Of a stretch of 64,000 bases of DNA, positions 1 to 9,984 are shown in pieces. The stretch covers positions 12,619,200-12,683,199 of the forward strand of contig OX421499.1 in assembly GCA_949126835.1 (NCBI GenBank), in the 5' to 3' direction. Positions within the stretch are counted from its first letter, which is position 1. Each line of letters begins with the position of its first letter. The position numbers were made by a program, and so were the translations under genes. Origin of the DNA: Anisus vortex (Eukaryota; Mollusca; Gastropoda; Planorbidae). Under the pieces are notes generated by a model that was given only the letters and a program-made list of their open reading frames with translations, was not told the origin of the DNA and did not search any database.

Positions 1-3000
1 CTGAATAATAGCTAACTGGTTAGGGTTAACTCTATACAGGAGTTGTTTTATTGGAGAAACATTCTCATTCAAAATGACATCATGTTCTATCAAGTGTGTT
101 CTAGTAGGAACATCATTGAATAACATAGGGTATTCTAGAAAAATGGACTTGATGACATTACTTTCTGACATTTTTAAATGTTTTAGTTTTTCATCAATGT
201 TATCAAACACAGTGGAGTTGTTTAGTTTACACCCACTCAATTTATGGTCAGTTTCACAGTGTTGTTCGTCAGGCTCAACAACAATAGGTGACATGGGGTG
301 AGTTGGAGGGGAATGTTTACCTTCTACCGTTTGCCTACCCCCATAAGGTTTGATCATGTAGTTGACCTCACTGACCTTTGAATCTACTTCGTATGGACCG
401 AAGTATTTAGCAGAAAGGGGGTGAGTGTTGGTGGGGAGAAATAACAACACTTTTTCCCCTGGCGCAAATGTGCGAACTCGTGATTTTTTTTCAAAAACAG
501 TTTTCATTTTGCGCTGGGCTTGTTTTACATTGTCTCTAGCAAATACAAAAGAATCGAACAAACGATTTTTAGACTTATCTACACAGTCAATGAGTCCTCT
601 TTTCTCGGTTTGTTCATCTGTCCAGGCTTCTTTAAGCAGTTTTAAGGGACCTCTGATGGTGTGTTCAGGGCCCAAGGACTCTTGTATCGCTTCACGGGCA
701 GCAAAGAGCACATATGGCACTCCTTTGTCCCAATCTTTCTGATGGTCATGGCAATAAGTTTTTAACATTGTCTTTAAGGTTTGGTGGAAACGCTCTAGCG
801 CTCCCTGGCTTTCTGGGTGGTATGCCGTTGACATTCTATGTTGTATCTTCAATCGATCTAGAACTTGTTGAAAAAGTTTGGAAGTAAAGTTGGTTCCTTG
901 GTCGGTTTGCACCGATTTGGGTAGACCATACCGGGTGAAAAACTCGGTTAACGCCTCTGCTATTTTCTCTGCATTGATACTGCGAAGGGGCACCGCTTCT
1001 GGATACCTAGTTGCGGCACACATCATAGTCAGCAAGTATTTGTGACCTGATTTAGATTTGGGAAGGGGTCCCACGCAGTCGATGATAATATGCGAGAAAG
1101 GTTCGCCAAAAGCAGGGATGGGCTGTAGTGGCGCAACTGTTATTGTCTTGTTCGGCTTGCCTATGAGTTGACATGATTCGCACGATTTATAGTAGGCGGT
1201 GACGTCACGTTTCAACCCAGGCCAATAAAAGTGGGTCAATATGCGTTGATATGTTTTGTTTATCCCCAAATGACCCGAAAAGGGCGAGTCATGTGCTACC
1301 TCAATAATGTCCTCTCGGTACCTCACCGGAACCACGATTTGCTCCACCACTCTCCAGTTATCCTCTGGCGCAGCATCCCGAGGTCTCCAACTCCTCATCA
1401 GCATTTCACCACGTACAAAATATTGCACAGGGCCATCTCTGACGTCAGACTCAGCCACAACACTCTCACGCAGCTTTTCCAGCTCTGTATCTTTCTGTTG
1501 TTCTTGGATTAGTTGCTGCCTGGGAGATAACTTATCTCCTCCGCTGTCTACAGGTGGTTCTACCAACCTGGAAAAGAAGGTAGCTTCCAAGTCGATTTCG
1601 ATCCGAGTATTGTCATTTTTGGCTGGTCCTCCAGGCGTCTTGTCCCTATTGTCTTTTTTATTCATGCCTCGGGTGATGGCATAAATAGGGTACAGTTCAG
1701 TATCTTCTACTTCTGTATTGTTGACTTCAGAATTTTGAGTCACAATCAGTTCAGGCTTTACACAGCCTTTTGCTAAGCCATTTCCAATTATGACAGAGAT
1801 TCCGTCAAATGGAAGTGTAGGTTTATCTCCTACAATCACTGGACCGGAAATAAGTTCGGACTTAAGATGAATGCGTTGAAGCGGAACTTCCACATGTCCC
1901 ATCTCAGTGCCTTTGAATAGTACCTTTTGTCCAGTATATGTTTGTTCAGAGAGTAATAATTTACCCTCTAGACTCAGGGACATAGTTTCACCGGTATCCT
2001 TTAGGATTTTAACTGGTTTTTGTAGCTTAGTTTTATCTTCAGATGTAAATGGCGAAAATTCGTCAAGAGTTGAAGTTTCTATCTTCTCTTCAAATGAAGT
2101 TTCTATCTTCTTTTCAAATGAAGTTTCTATCTTCTTATCAGCACACTGGTTTACATTAACATGTTCTACCTTTGTTGTGCTTTCTCTATTATCTGAGATC
2201 GATATGCAGCCTTTAGATATAAAAGGTGACATTTCTTTCATTGAAGAACTTTCTGAGTTATTTTTCTTTTGTTCATCAGCACACTGGATAACCTTGCACG
2301 TTTCTACCTTTGTATTAGGCTGACGACAGTAGGCTTCCATTTCGTGTTCTGTTTGCTGTGAATCTTTTGTGTCGCCTTTAGCTATATAAGGTGACAATTC
2401 TTTCATTGGTGAACTTTCTGATTTACTTTCCTTTCCTTCATCAGCACACTGGATAACCTTACACGTTTCTACCTTTGTATTAGGCTGACGATAGTAGGCT
2501 TCCATCACGTGTTCTATTTGCTGTGAATCTTTTCTTTTTTCCATAAACCAACAGTCTTCTAGTGTGTGACCTAGTTTATCACAGTTCTTACACACAGGCT
2601 TTGGCTTTGGCTGACCTTCAATCATATCATAAGCTCCCATTTTATGTTCTGAGTGCTTTGAAACTTTCTTTTTCAGAAACCAACAATCTTTTCGTGCGTG
2701 ACCGATTTTATTACAATTTTGACACGCAGGCCGTAGTGTTATACTTTCACTTATCTCAGAAGCTCCGATTTCTTTGTTTGGTTGTTTTAAACCTTTCTTG
2801 TTTGTTAACCAGCAGTCTCCTCGTGCGTGACCTACTTTCTTACAATGTTGACACACGATTTGTTGAGATGTCTCAGTGAGTTTTTTCTGCTGGGTAATTA
2901 GGTCGTCGGCGTTCTCTATTGTGGGTTTTCTAAACATCTCTCTATGACTTTTTGGTACAGATCCGTATTTTCTAATGATGGCTTCTTTGATATATTGGTA

Positions 3001-3588
3001 ATCATCAAACTCTTCGTCTTTCAATAAACTTATGACCTCTCGTGCTTTGCGGTTAGCGACTTTAGTGAGTCCTTGTCTGACGAGTACAGCCCACTTTTCT
3101 TTTGGGAACGGAAAGTCTGTGGCTACTCTTTCAAAACGGTCAAAATACTGGTCAACAGGTTCATTTTCATTGAATTTGGGAACGTATTTTATGTACCTGA
3201 AAATATCAAATATTTGAGTCTGTTTAGTAATAGCTTCTTGTTTTATCTGTTGTGCCATTTTCTCTTCTTTAGCCAGTTTGGCTAATCTTTCTTCCCTTGC
3301 TAGTTTTTCTTTTTCCAACCTCTCCTTACTAGCTAGGTTTTCTTTTTCCCTTGCAGTTTCTGTTGCTAGTTTTTCTTTTTCCAACCTCTCCTTACTAGCT
3401 AGGTTTTCTTTTTCCCTTGCAGTTTCTGTTGCTAGTTTTTCTTTTTCCATTGCTAGTTTTTCTTTTTCCATCCTCTCCTTACTAGCTAGTTCCATTTCAA
3501 ATTTAAATTTTGCTAGTTCAATCTTGGCTAACTCCAGTTGAATATTACTTTCTTTGGAGATGGAAAAGTCTGTTATCGGTGACTCCAT
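1..3588 (-). CDS. Gag-Pol polyprotein of a Gmr1-like Ty3/gypsy LTR retrotransposon, 3' end beyond the window
   Basis: This is the polyprotein of an LTR retrotransposon: capsid, protease, integrase and the start of reverse transcriptase. The frame opens at the ATG at 3588-3586 and runs 1196 codons with no stop to the window edge (I checked every triplet). Visible in order: a Lys/Glu-rich coiled coil (about 15-100); a Gag region resembling SCAN-like Gag (about 110-230); three CCHC knuckles (C246-C259, C289-C302, C333-C346); protease DTG at 531-533 with a GNGLA motif near 602; integrase zinc finger H766-H773-C803-C806; integrase core D837, D896, E932 (35 residues between the last two); FGPY at 1063-1066. 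Residues 1169-1196 (HDVIL...PIKQ..YRVNP) look like the stretch just before RT. The integrase-before-RT order is that of the Gmr1 group; ordinary gypsy elements have RT first. The open frame suggests a young copy. The RT itself is not in view, so the placement rests on this lead-in. Confidence 0.88.
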   Translation of the reverse strand, partial: MESPITDFSISKESNIQLELAKIELAKFKFEMELASKERMEKEKLAMEKEKLATETAREKENLASKERLEKEKLATETAREKENLASKERLEKEKLAREERLAKLAKEEKMAQQIKQEAITKQTQIFDIFRYIKYVPKFNENEPVDQYFDRFERVATDFPFPKEKWAVLVRQGLTKVANRKAREVISLLKDEEFDDYQYIKEAIIRKYGSVPKSHREMFRKPTIENADDLITQQKKLTETSQQIVCQHCKKVGHARGDCWLTNKKGLKQPNKEIGASEISESITLRPACQNCNKIGHARKDCWFLKKKVSKHSEHKMGAYDMIEGQPKPKPVCKNCDKLGHTLEDCWFMEKRKDSQQIEHVMEAYYRQPNTKVETCKVIQCADEGKESKSESSPMKELSPYIAKGDTKDSQQTEHEMEAYCRQPNTKVETCKVIQCADEQKKNNSESSSMKEMSPFISKGCISISDNRESTTKVEHVNVNQCADKKIETSFEKKIETSFEEKIETSTLDEFSPFTSEDKTKLQKPVKILKDTGETMSLSLEGKLLLSEQTYTGQKVLFKGTEMGHVEVPLQRIHLKSELISGPVIVGDKPTLPFDGISVIIGNGLAKGCVKPELIVTQNSEVNNTEVEDTELYPIYAITRGMNKKDNRDKTPGGPAKNDNTRIEIDLEATFFSRLVEPPVDSGGDKLSPRQQLIQEQQKDTELEKLRESVVAESDVRDGPVQYFVRGEMLMRSWRPRDAAPEDNWRVVEQIVVPVRYREDIIEVAHDSPFSGHLGINKTYQRILTHFYWPGLKRDVTAYYKSCESCQLIGKPNKTITVAPLQPIPAFGEPFSHIIIDCVGPLPKSKSGHKYLLTMMCAATRYPEAVPLRSINAEKIAEALTEFFTRYGLPKSVQTDQGTNFTSKLFQQVLDRLKIQHRMSTAYHPESQGALERFHQTLKTMLKTYCHDHQKDWDKGVPYVLFAAREAIQESLGPEHTIRGPLKLLKEAWTDEQTEKRGLIDCVDKSKNRLFDSFVFARDNVKQAQRKMKTVFEKKSRVRTFAPGEKVLLFLPTNTHPLSAKYFGPYEVDSKVSEVNYMIKPYGGRQTVEGKHSPPTHPMSPIVVEPDEQHCETDHKLSGCKLNNSTVFDNIDEKLKHLKMSESNVIKSIFLEYPMLFNDVPTRTHLIEHDVILNENVSPIKQLLYRVNPNQLAIIQ

Positions 3589-3643
3589 TTCAATGTAATG
3601 TTAATGTTACTCACAGTTTTTCCAGACTACTGCATCAACTGCT
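3589..3643 (-). other. Short 5' leader between primer site and gag start
   Basis: Only about 55 bases separate the primer binding site from the gag ATG on the minus strand, so translation starts very near the LTR. No other feature is visible in it. Confidence 0.5.
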
Positions 3644-3661
3644 ATCCCGGACGAGCCCCCA
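3644..3661 (-). promoter_or_regulatory. Primer binding site, tRNA-Pro type
   Basis: On the minus strand this reads TGGGGGCTCGTCCGGGAT, two bases after the LTR end. It matches the 18-nt proline-tRNA primer site known from murine leukaemia-type retroviruses. It fixes the LTR boundary and confirms the minus-strand orientation of the element. Confidence 0.9.
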
Positions 3662-3663
3662 AT

Positions 3664-3942
3664 TGTAACGGCTTGATCTAGGGGTATGGTTAGTAGATTA
3701 CTTCTTAGGTATTCTCAAGTCAAACACATGGCTTTTCAATGAACAAAAACTCTTTAATTCAGTAAAAACAAGTACAAAACAACTGGAACACAACTGCACA
3801 GCTCGACGACTTAAAAAGTAAGCAAACACCCCCGTGTCCACTCGTGACACGTTTACACATTAGCCAGTCACTGGCCTCAACCAATGAACGTAGAGGTCAG
3901 CTATAAGGGATAGCTGGGGTAAAGAGGGCAAGGTTCGTAACA
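3664..3942 (-). mobile_element. 5' LTR of the Gmr1-like element (279 bp)
   Basis: Read on the minus strand it begins TGTTACG and ends CGTTACA, so it has TG..CA ends with a short inverted terminus. The primer site follows after two bases. It contains an ATTGGTT box and an ATTAAA that could act as a poly(A) signal. The 22-bp minisatellite resumes directly at its outer edge, so the element inserted into the array. The second LTR and the other target duplication are beyond position 1. Confidence 0.85.
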
Positions 3943-5246
3943 ATATGTAAAACAAGACTTCTAGTTAGGTAAAACAAGCCATCTAGATATGTAAAACAAG
4001 ACTTCTAGATATGTAAAACAAGACATATAGATATGTAAAACAAGACTTCTAGTTAGGTAAAACAAGACTTCTAGTAAGTTAAAACAAGACATCTAGATAT
4101 GTAAAACAAGACATCTAGATATGTAAAACAAGACTTCTAGATATGTAAAACAAGACATCTAGAAATGTAAAACAAGACTTCTAGATATGTAAAACAAGAC
4201 TTCTAGTTGGGTAAAACAAGACATCTAGATATGTAAAACAAAATTTCTAGTTAGGTAAAACAAGACTTCTAAATAGGTAAAACAAGACATCTAGATATGT
4301 AAAACAAAAACATCTAGATATGTAAAACAAGACTTCTAGTTAGGTAAAACAAGACATCTAGATATGTAAAACAAGACTTCTAGATATGTAAAACAAAAAC
4401 ATCTAGATATGTAAAACAAGACTTCTAGTTAGGTAAAACAAGACATCTAGATATGTAAAACAAAATATCTAGATATGTAAAATAAGACTTCTAGATATGT
4501 AAAACAAGACATCTAAATATGTAAAACAAGACTTCTAGTTAGGTAAATCAAGACATCTAGATATGTAAAACAAGACATCTAGATATGTAAAACAAGACAT
4601 CTAGATATGTAAAACAAGACTTCTAGTTGGGTAAAAAAAGACATCTGGATATGTAAAACAAGACTTCTAGATATGTAAAACAAGACATCTAGATATGTAA
4701 AACAAGACTTCTAGATATGTAAAACAAGACATCTAGATATGTAAAACAAGACTTCTAGATATGTAAAACAAGACTTCTAGTTGGGTGAAACAAGACATCT
4801 AGATATGTAAAACAAGACTTCTAGTTAGGTAAAACAAGACATCTAGATATGTAAAACAAGACATCTAGATATGTAAAACAAGACTTCTAGATATGTAAAA
4901 CAAGATATCTAGATATGTAAAACAAGACATCTAGATATGTAAAACAAAATTTCTAGTTAGGTAAAACAAGACTTCTAGATATGTAAAAATAGACTTCTAG
5001 ATATGTAAAACAAAAACATCTAGATATGTAAAACAAGACTTCTAGTTAGGTAAAACAAGACATCTAGATATGTAAAACAAGACTTCTAGATATGTAAAAC
5101 AAAAACATCTAGATATGTAAAACAAGACTTCTAGTTAGGTAAAACAAGACATCTAGATATGTAAAACAAAATATCTAGATATGTAAAACAAGACTTCTAG
5201 TTAGGTAAAAAAAGACATCTAGATATGTAAAACAAGACACATAGTA
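3943..5246. repeat. 22-bp minisatellite, about 59 copies
   Basis: The unit is GTAAAACAAGA followed by CATCTAGATAT or a variant (CTTCTAGATAT, CTTCTAGTTAG). Occasional units carry AAAA in place of AAGA. Variant order is not random: a block near 4239-4480 recurs near 4945-5186, offset by 706 bp, which is close to 32 units. The array has no coding potential. Confidence 0.95.
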
Positions 5247-5308
5247 TATGCTATTGCACTATCAATGTAAAGCAAGGCTAGTTATTCCCATCATGCCTCA
5301 TAACTTAC

Positions 5309-5543
5309 CGGGAGGATACACGTAAGCGCCGGCCATTTTCCCATGATGCTTCTGGCTGGAATCTCCGTTAAACTGGACACACTTCACGGCCGACCCGTTC
5401 CATCCAAACAGACACACTCCCGCGAGAAGGCACACGAGCCGCAGTTTGAAAGCACAACAACTGACACAGCCAATAAAATCGCGAAGAATTCCAAGCTTGG
5501 CGAATAGCGCAAGTAGAAAAAATAGGAGCAGAATATGCAGCAT
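5309..5543 (-). CDS. Candidate first exon of a secreted or membrane protein
   Basis: I do not recognise the protein. An ATG at 5543 opens a frame whose first 17 residues are strongly hydrophobic (MLHILLLFFLLALFAKLG), like a signal peptide or anchor. A second hydrophobic stretch lies at about 36-48, and a hydrophilic Cys-, Gly- and His-containing stretch follows. After CCT CCC G the sequence is GTAAGT, a consensus splice donor, giving a phase-1 intron, the usual phase for extracellular modules. Base composition is clearly more GC-rich than the flanks. Unspliced, the frame would stop three codons later. The next exon would lie below 3664 or outside the window, which would put the minisatellite and the LTR element inside intron 1. 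The alternative is a chance ORF. Confidence 0.35.
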
Positions 5544-5875
5544 TGTCTATTGGCACTTCTCGAACATAGAGATCCAATTGATTTGCTGTGATCGATGGAG
5601 TGTGTGGCTATCGAAATCTTATCTTAAGCTTTTGTCAAACAGTTTTGAGCCATTTTTTGGTTTCCAAGTTCAGAATTAAAAAATTAGATCATTTTAGCAG
5701 CTATTATTAGCGTAGGTATTTTGAGTTAGTTAATTAAAACACCTGTTTTTTCTTGGGATATACATTTCAAAATAAAGGTGTTGATTTCGCATAAGACATA
5801 TACAATTGACATGTAAAATAAAATTTGTGAATAAAGTTAAACGTTTAAGTGACGATGTTAATAGCCTTCCATAGC
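5544..5875. other. AT-rich sequence, nothing recognised
   Basis: No gene or repeat is recognised. If the exon at 5309-5543 is real, its promoter and 5' UTR would lie here, but I see no convincing TATA box. Confidence 0.3.
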
Positions 5876-6160
5876 CACTGCATATAATGGTAATCCGGGC
5901 ATGAAATGGGTTGCCTGAACAAAACAAGGAAACCCAGTAACTTAATATAATTTAAAAAATACTCAATCAAAATGCAAGACTAGACTCATACCACGGATGA
6001 ATGTAGGGCGCAAAAATCGTTTTATCGAAGGAGCGTCTGTAATATGCAAGCTTACATGAGCATTATTATCTGGAATTTTAACATTAACCAACTCGCTAGA
6101 GATTTAGCTTCATATAGACGATTCAATCGAAGGAGCGTCTGTAATATATAAGATAACCTA
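5876..6160 (+). mobile_element. LINE-A 3' end (two partial copies in tandem)
   Basis: LINE-A is the family name used here for the commonest repeat in the window. Its full tail encodes SFFPSGIRAWNGLPEQTRK, typical of the C-terminus of non-LTR retrotransposon RTs. Then come GCAAGACTAGACTC, GTAGGACGCAATAATCTTC, GAAGGAGCGTCTGTAATAT and a terminal (ATAAG)n. This copy starts around the GGGTTGCCTGAAC motif, and its final GAAGGAGCGTCTGTAAT block occurs twice (near 6028 and 6128). Confidence 0.75.
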
Positions 6161-6901
6161 ACTAAATAATAACAATGCATATACACATATATAATCCTGC
6201 TAGAAATATCAATTACATATCAACGCATGTCAACGAACACAGTCACGATAGGAATCAACAATAACAAAAAAACACAACAACAAATTCCTTTAGCACTGTC
6301 ACAAGCACAAAAGCCAAAGGGGGTTATTGTTTTATGTAAGTATGAATGCTTGCCTGCGTGTGTGAGTGATTGTCTGTGTTTGTTTTTTAATGTGTCTGTG
6401 TCTCCCTCTCCCCCCCCCCCACCTCCTTCCCTCCTCTTCCACACTTGCCTCCCTCTGGCTGATGACACTGTCCGAAACACTTGTGGCCCGGAATCTGATG
6501 GTTTCTCCATTTGGACAAAATCTTGTCTTGTACATATACAGGGAATGGGGGATGGGGGATTGGGGTGGGGAGCAAAGACTCATGCCCAGATATTGCTGTA
6601 ATCGAATCTATCATCGCGTGATTACACCCAGCTCCCCCAACACCCACACCCAACTTAGAGAACAAAAGTTTGGGGAAGTACTCGACTGATCGGCGTAATC
6701 GAATATATTATAGTGGGATCGGATGAAATTTTAGGAGTTCGACTACACGTACAACATTTAGCTTTCCATGAACGGCCCTAAAGTGCAAGGGGGGTTGAGG
6801 GGCGGAGGCAGGGAGCATGAACTCACCTTTCGTATTACAGTAAATCTTGTTTAGACTAAGAAGTCAACATATTATAAGGGACTAAATACTTTCAATCCAC
6901 A
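6161..6901. other. Low-complexity non-coding stretch
   Basis: It contains a C tract near 6411-6422 flanked by CT-rich DNA, and G-rich runs near 6540-6575 and 6790-6810. Short overlapping ORFs occur on both strands, as expected of low-complexity DNA. No gene is supported. Confidence 0.4.
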
Positions 6902-7069
6902 GGGCAAGAGAAAGAGAGGTCGACCCAGAATGACCTGGAGAAAGGAGCTGGAGGCAGACACCAAAAAGAGTTGTCACAACTGGGGACTGTTGGAGAGACT
7001 GGCCCAAGACCGAGATGCATGGAGAGCCTTTGTTCGTGGCCTATGTCCCAGACGAGACGACAGGAGATG
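6902..7069 (+). pseudogene. RTE-type LINE, last 55 codons
   Basis: The frame reads QGKRKRGRPRMTW... through LAQDRDAWRAFVRGLCPRR and ends at TGA (7067-7069). This is the typical C-terminus of RTE-like non-LTR retrotransposons, whose basic QGKR.RGRP motif follows the RT. The copy is 5'-truncated to the tail but intact as far as it goes. The tail after the stop is short (GACGATGAAATAC). Confidence 0.8.
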
Positions 7070-7999
7070 ACGATGAAATACTTTCAGAACTTCGTTAAAT
7101 TTAAGTTCTTCTCACGTCTGAAAATTTAAAATCAACTATGAAACCTGATTGAAAATGTAGTAGAAAAAATAAAAATAATGAAAACAGATTGATCTCCAGA
7201 ATATAACAAACAAACTGCAATAGAAATTGGGACACATTAAGATACTCATATAATTAAGATACTCAGATAATTAAGATACTCAGATAATGAAACATAACGA
7301 ACATCAAAATCTTGAAGAAAGAAAAACACAGCTTACTCTTTTCAACCCACTTGGAAGACTTAACATTCCCGCAAAACTGTACAAGTTCAGATATCGTTAA
7401 GTGGTGTTGTCTGGATGACGTTCATAACATCAAACAGTAGCATTAGCTATCGGTTTCAATGACCTACCAATGGATCGTCCAGTCTTTGTTACTGCACAAG
7501 AGCCCCAGGAGGCCCCAGGCATCGAGTAGATTCAAGGTTTTCCTTTTGCGACTAAGATATCATCGACAGGCTACATTAGACATCCAGTCGACAAAGACTT
7601 AACGTTAAAAATTCTATATTTGGACCTCGTGATCTCGTTGTCCAAAGTGGAGTCAAAAATACAAATCACAGATTTGGTTCATAAATTAACAAACATTGCA
7701 AATATTATAGTGGAAAAACAACAACACGTTTTTCTGACATCGCTACGAAAACTATTGACATAAAAGGAAGAAAAATTCTAGGTGTTATAGTCTAGTTAGA
7801 CTCTAGTTCCTCAGAAAACAATATTTCGATATTTTATTTTAGGTAGTGGGGGGAGCTAAATGTGATAGGGGAGGAGGGGAGGGGAGTGTTCATCAACTTC
7901 CGATCACATGAAAGATACCAAAAGCAAAAAAGATAAATGTACAGACTTCCATTTTATGACAAAATATTTTTCACGTTCTTGGTCCCAAAACTCTTGCAG
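7070..7999. other. AT-rich non-coding DNA with a small tandem repeat
   Basis: AAGATACTCA(G/T)ATAATT repeats about three times at 7239-7287. A G-rich stretch lies near 7848-7888. Nothing else is recognised. Confidence 0.4.
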
Positions 8000-8310
8000 G
8001 GCGGAAAGAATTGGACGGCGGCAGGACTAGAACCCGGGCCGTCATGTGGAGAGAGTCCAGTTTACCAAATACAAAATAATAACTTAAATGTTTGGATTAT
8101 CCTGGTGCAGGCTAGGATTTTTTCCCGAGTGTCCCTAAGTCTACCCTGCTCTGATGGGTACCTGTCCTTAGTTGGGGTAAAGCAAAGGCGGCTGGGCATT
8201 GTGCTGGCCACACATCCCCTAGTATGCCTTGGCCACAGAAACTGGTGAACGCTGCTTCACCAACCCTATGATCAGTTCGCTCTTTACTTATTTACTTACT
8301 TACTTACTTG
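8000..8310 (+). mobile_element. SINE-1 copy, plus orientation
   Basis: The SINE-1 body (AGGATTTTTTCCCGAGTGTCC ... CTGATGGGTACCTG ... GCTGGCCACACATCCCCTAG ... GAACGCTGCTTCACC) runs from about 8105 to 8310 and ends in the family's (ACTT)n tail. Upstream, 8000-8060 carries CAGGACTAGAACCCGGGCCG, which looks like a different tRNA-derived head, possibly SINE-2, so this may be a composite. Confidence 0.7.
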
Positions 8311-8820
8311 GATTATCCGTGTTTTTTCATCAAGATAAAAAATCGCAGAAAATCGGAGCCAAAATCGATTCCATGTTTTGGAAAAGAAAAACACCGATTA
8401 CGATCTGAATATTGAAATATTGCGTGCCGGAAATCTCAGAACCAAACAAGGGAAATAATCCCGGATTGCCAATAACATACAAGGGCATTTAGTAAACGAT
8501 TCGCACCCTTACGCCCCCCTCTTTTTGATTTCAGATTGAATATTCTCCCCTTTCTTCTCGATGGTTGGTTGGTTTAAAAAAAAGGGGGTGAGGGGGGGGG
8601 GCAAGAGATGATTACTCTGAAGAGTTTTAAGCAGACGTACGGATGGCGCGAACAGAATGTTGTGAAATATGTTGATGGGAATGAACAAACAAGGGGAGGG
8701 GGAGAATAGAAGAAATACAATGGGACATTTCTATGAGAAAAGGAAAATACGGTTGAAATAAATTCTTGCCATTTTCACCGTTTCAAGAGGCGGGAAAGAG
8801 AGATAAAAAAGAAGGTAGTG
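8311..8820. other. Non-coding, G-rich patches
   Basis: A purine and G-rich stretch lies at 8577-8605. No gene or interspersed repeat is recognised. Confidence 0.3.
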
Positions 8821-8828
8821 GCATAAGG

Positions 8829-9035
8829 CAGGGGTTGGAAAACTTTTCATAATGGAGTGCAAAAATGCAGGATTTCTAATTCATTCATCGTGCCGAAATC
8901 CTAAAAGTCATCCTGGTTTAGTAGCACTCACTTTCTTGTAGAAGAGACTTGAATTGCCTTTTTTAGGAGTCCTCTGCGTGCCATTGGAGATAGCGAGCCA
9001 GGTCTGGCACGCGTACCAAAGGTTGCCGACACCTA
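8829..9035. mobile_element. hAT-type MITE with 8-bp target duplication
   Basis: It starts CAGGGGTTGGAAAAC and ends GGTTGCCGACACCTA, imperfect inverted ends of the CAGGGGTCGGCAACC type. GCATAAGG flanks it exactly on both sides (8821-8828 and 9036-9043). An 8-bp duplication with CAGGG ends is typical of hAT elements. No transposase is present. Related copies recur at 29344, 31304, 32377, 33572 and 48038. Confidence 0.85.
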
Positions 9036-9189
9036 GCATAAGGAATAGATGTGAAGACAGCGGATCGAAACCTAATGATATCGATATAGGGTGACGCCCA
9101 TACAAAGCTTCTTGGTGCTAGAAGTTTGGCTTGGACAAAATGGTACAGGGGTCAGTTCTGAAGACCATGCTCTGTCTTTTTGGGAGATC

Positions 9190-9650
9190 AAATGGCGCAT
9201 GTACATTCTAAGCGTCTGCGCTCTTTATCACAGCCTTTGCTCAGGTTCCTAGTATCGTCGACCATAATAAAAGGGTCTTTTGGTGGGCGCTCCTTTACAA
9301 TCGGCGGCTCCTGCATTGCGTGGAACAGCTTGCCTCAGTCACTGAGAAATTTTGCGACAAATGAGTACTATAGAAAAAGACTTCGAAAACCGTTCCTCTT
9401 TGGGCAGTTCTTGTGTCTTCCTCCCTACCCAACATCGACAACTGAATTGTGGGACGAAAGCGCACTGAGCCTGTTAAATCCATTATCTATAATGTAATAT
9501 GTAATGTAATATTAATATAATATGTATAACCCTATCCATTATATGTTATTACTTGTATGTATGTTTTGTTCTCCGTCTTTTGATGCGATTTGGGCCTACA
9601 TTATGTTTGTTGGTAGCGCTTTATAAATACTATTATTATTATTATCATCT
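9190..9650 (+). mobile_element. LINE 3' end of CR1/L2-like type
   Basis: The frame encodes a C-terminal RT tail: RSFTIGGSCIAWNSLPQSLR followed by a basic stretch (RKRLRKPFLF), then a stop near 9497. A 3' UTR ends in GCGCTTTATAAATAC(TAT)n near 9625-9650. That microsatellite tail is typical of CR1, L2 and similar LINEs. The copy is 5'-truncated. Confidence 0.7.
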
Positions 9651-9710
9651 AGTCTTACATGCTAGAGACGTGCCTTCCATTGGGGCTTCTATACACTTAT
9701 ATAAATGTTA

Positions 9711-9975
9711 AAGTAAAGTATCTCGTCGGACCGAATTGATCCATCGGGCCGGTCAAGCAGAATTCACCAGTTTCGTGGCCACGTCATACTAGGCGATTGT
9801 GCAGAATGCACAGCCGCCTTTACTTTACCCCAACTAATGTCAGGTACCCATCAGAGCTGGGTAGTCTCAGTGACATCCTCCAGACCCGGGAAAATATCCT
9901 AGTCTTCACCAGGACTCGATTTCAGGACCTTTGGTACGACCACCGAACGTGCTGCCGCTTGGCCATCTTGTCCCT
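9711..9975 (-). mobile_element. SINE-1 copy, minus orientation
   Basis: SINE-1 is the tRNA-derived family with A box TGGCCGNGCGG and B box GGTTCGAATCC, a body containing ACCCAGCTCTGATGGGTACC, and an (ACTT)n tail. Here the tRNA-like head is at the right end and the tail (AAGTAAAGTA) at the left. The B box is mutated. Confidence 0.85.
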
Positions 9976-9984
9976 TATACACAA

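Noticed and set aside
3943..5246. Possible CRISPR-like array
   Set aside because: Units are head-to-tail 22-mers with no unique spacers, and the DNA is eukaryotic.
6227..6689. Cluster of overlapping ORFs on both strands
   Set aside because: They arise from CT- and G-rich low-complexity DNA, and none has a known motif.
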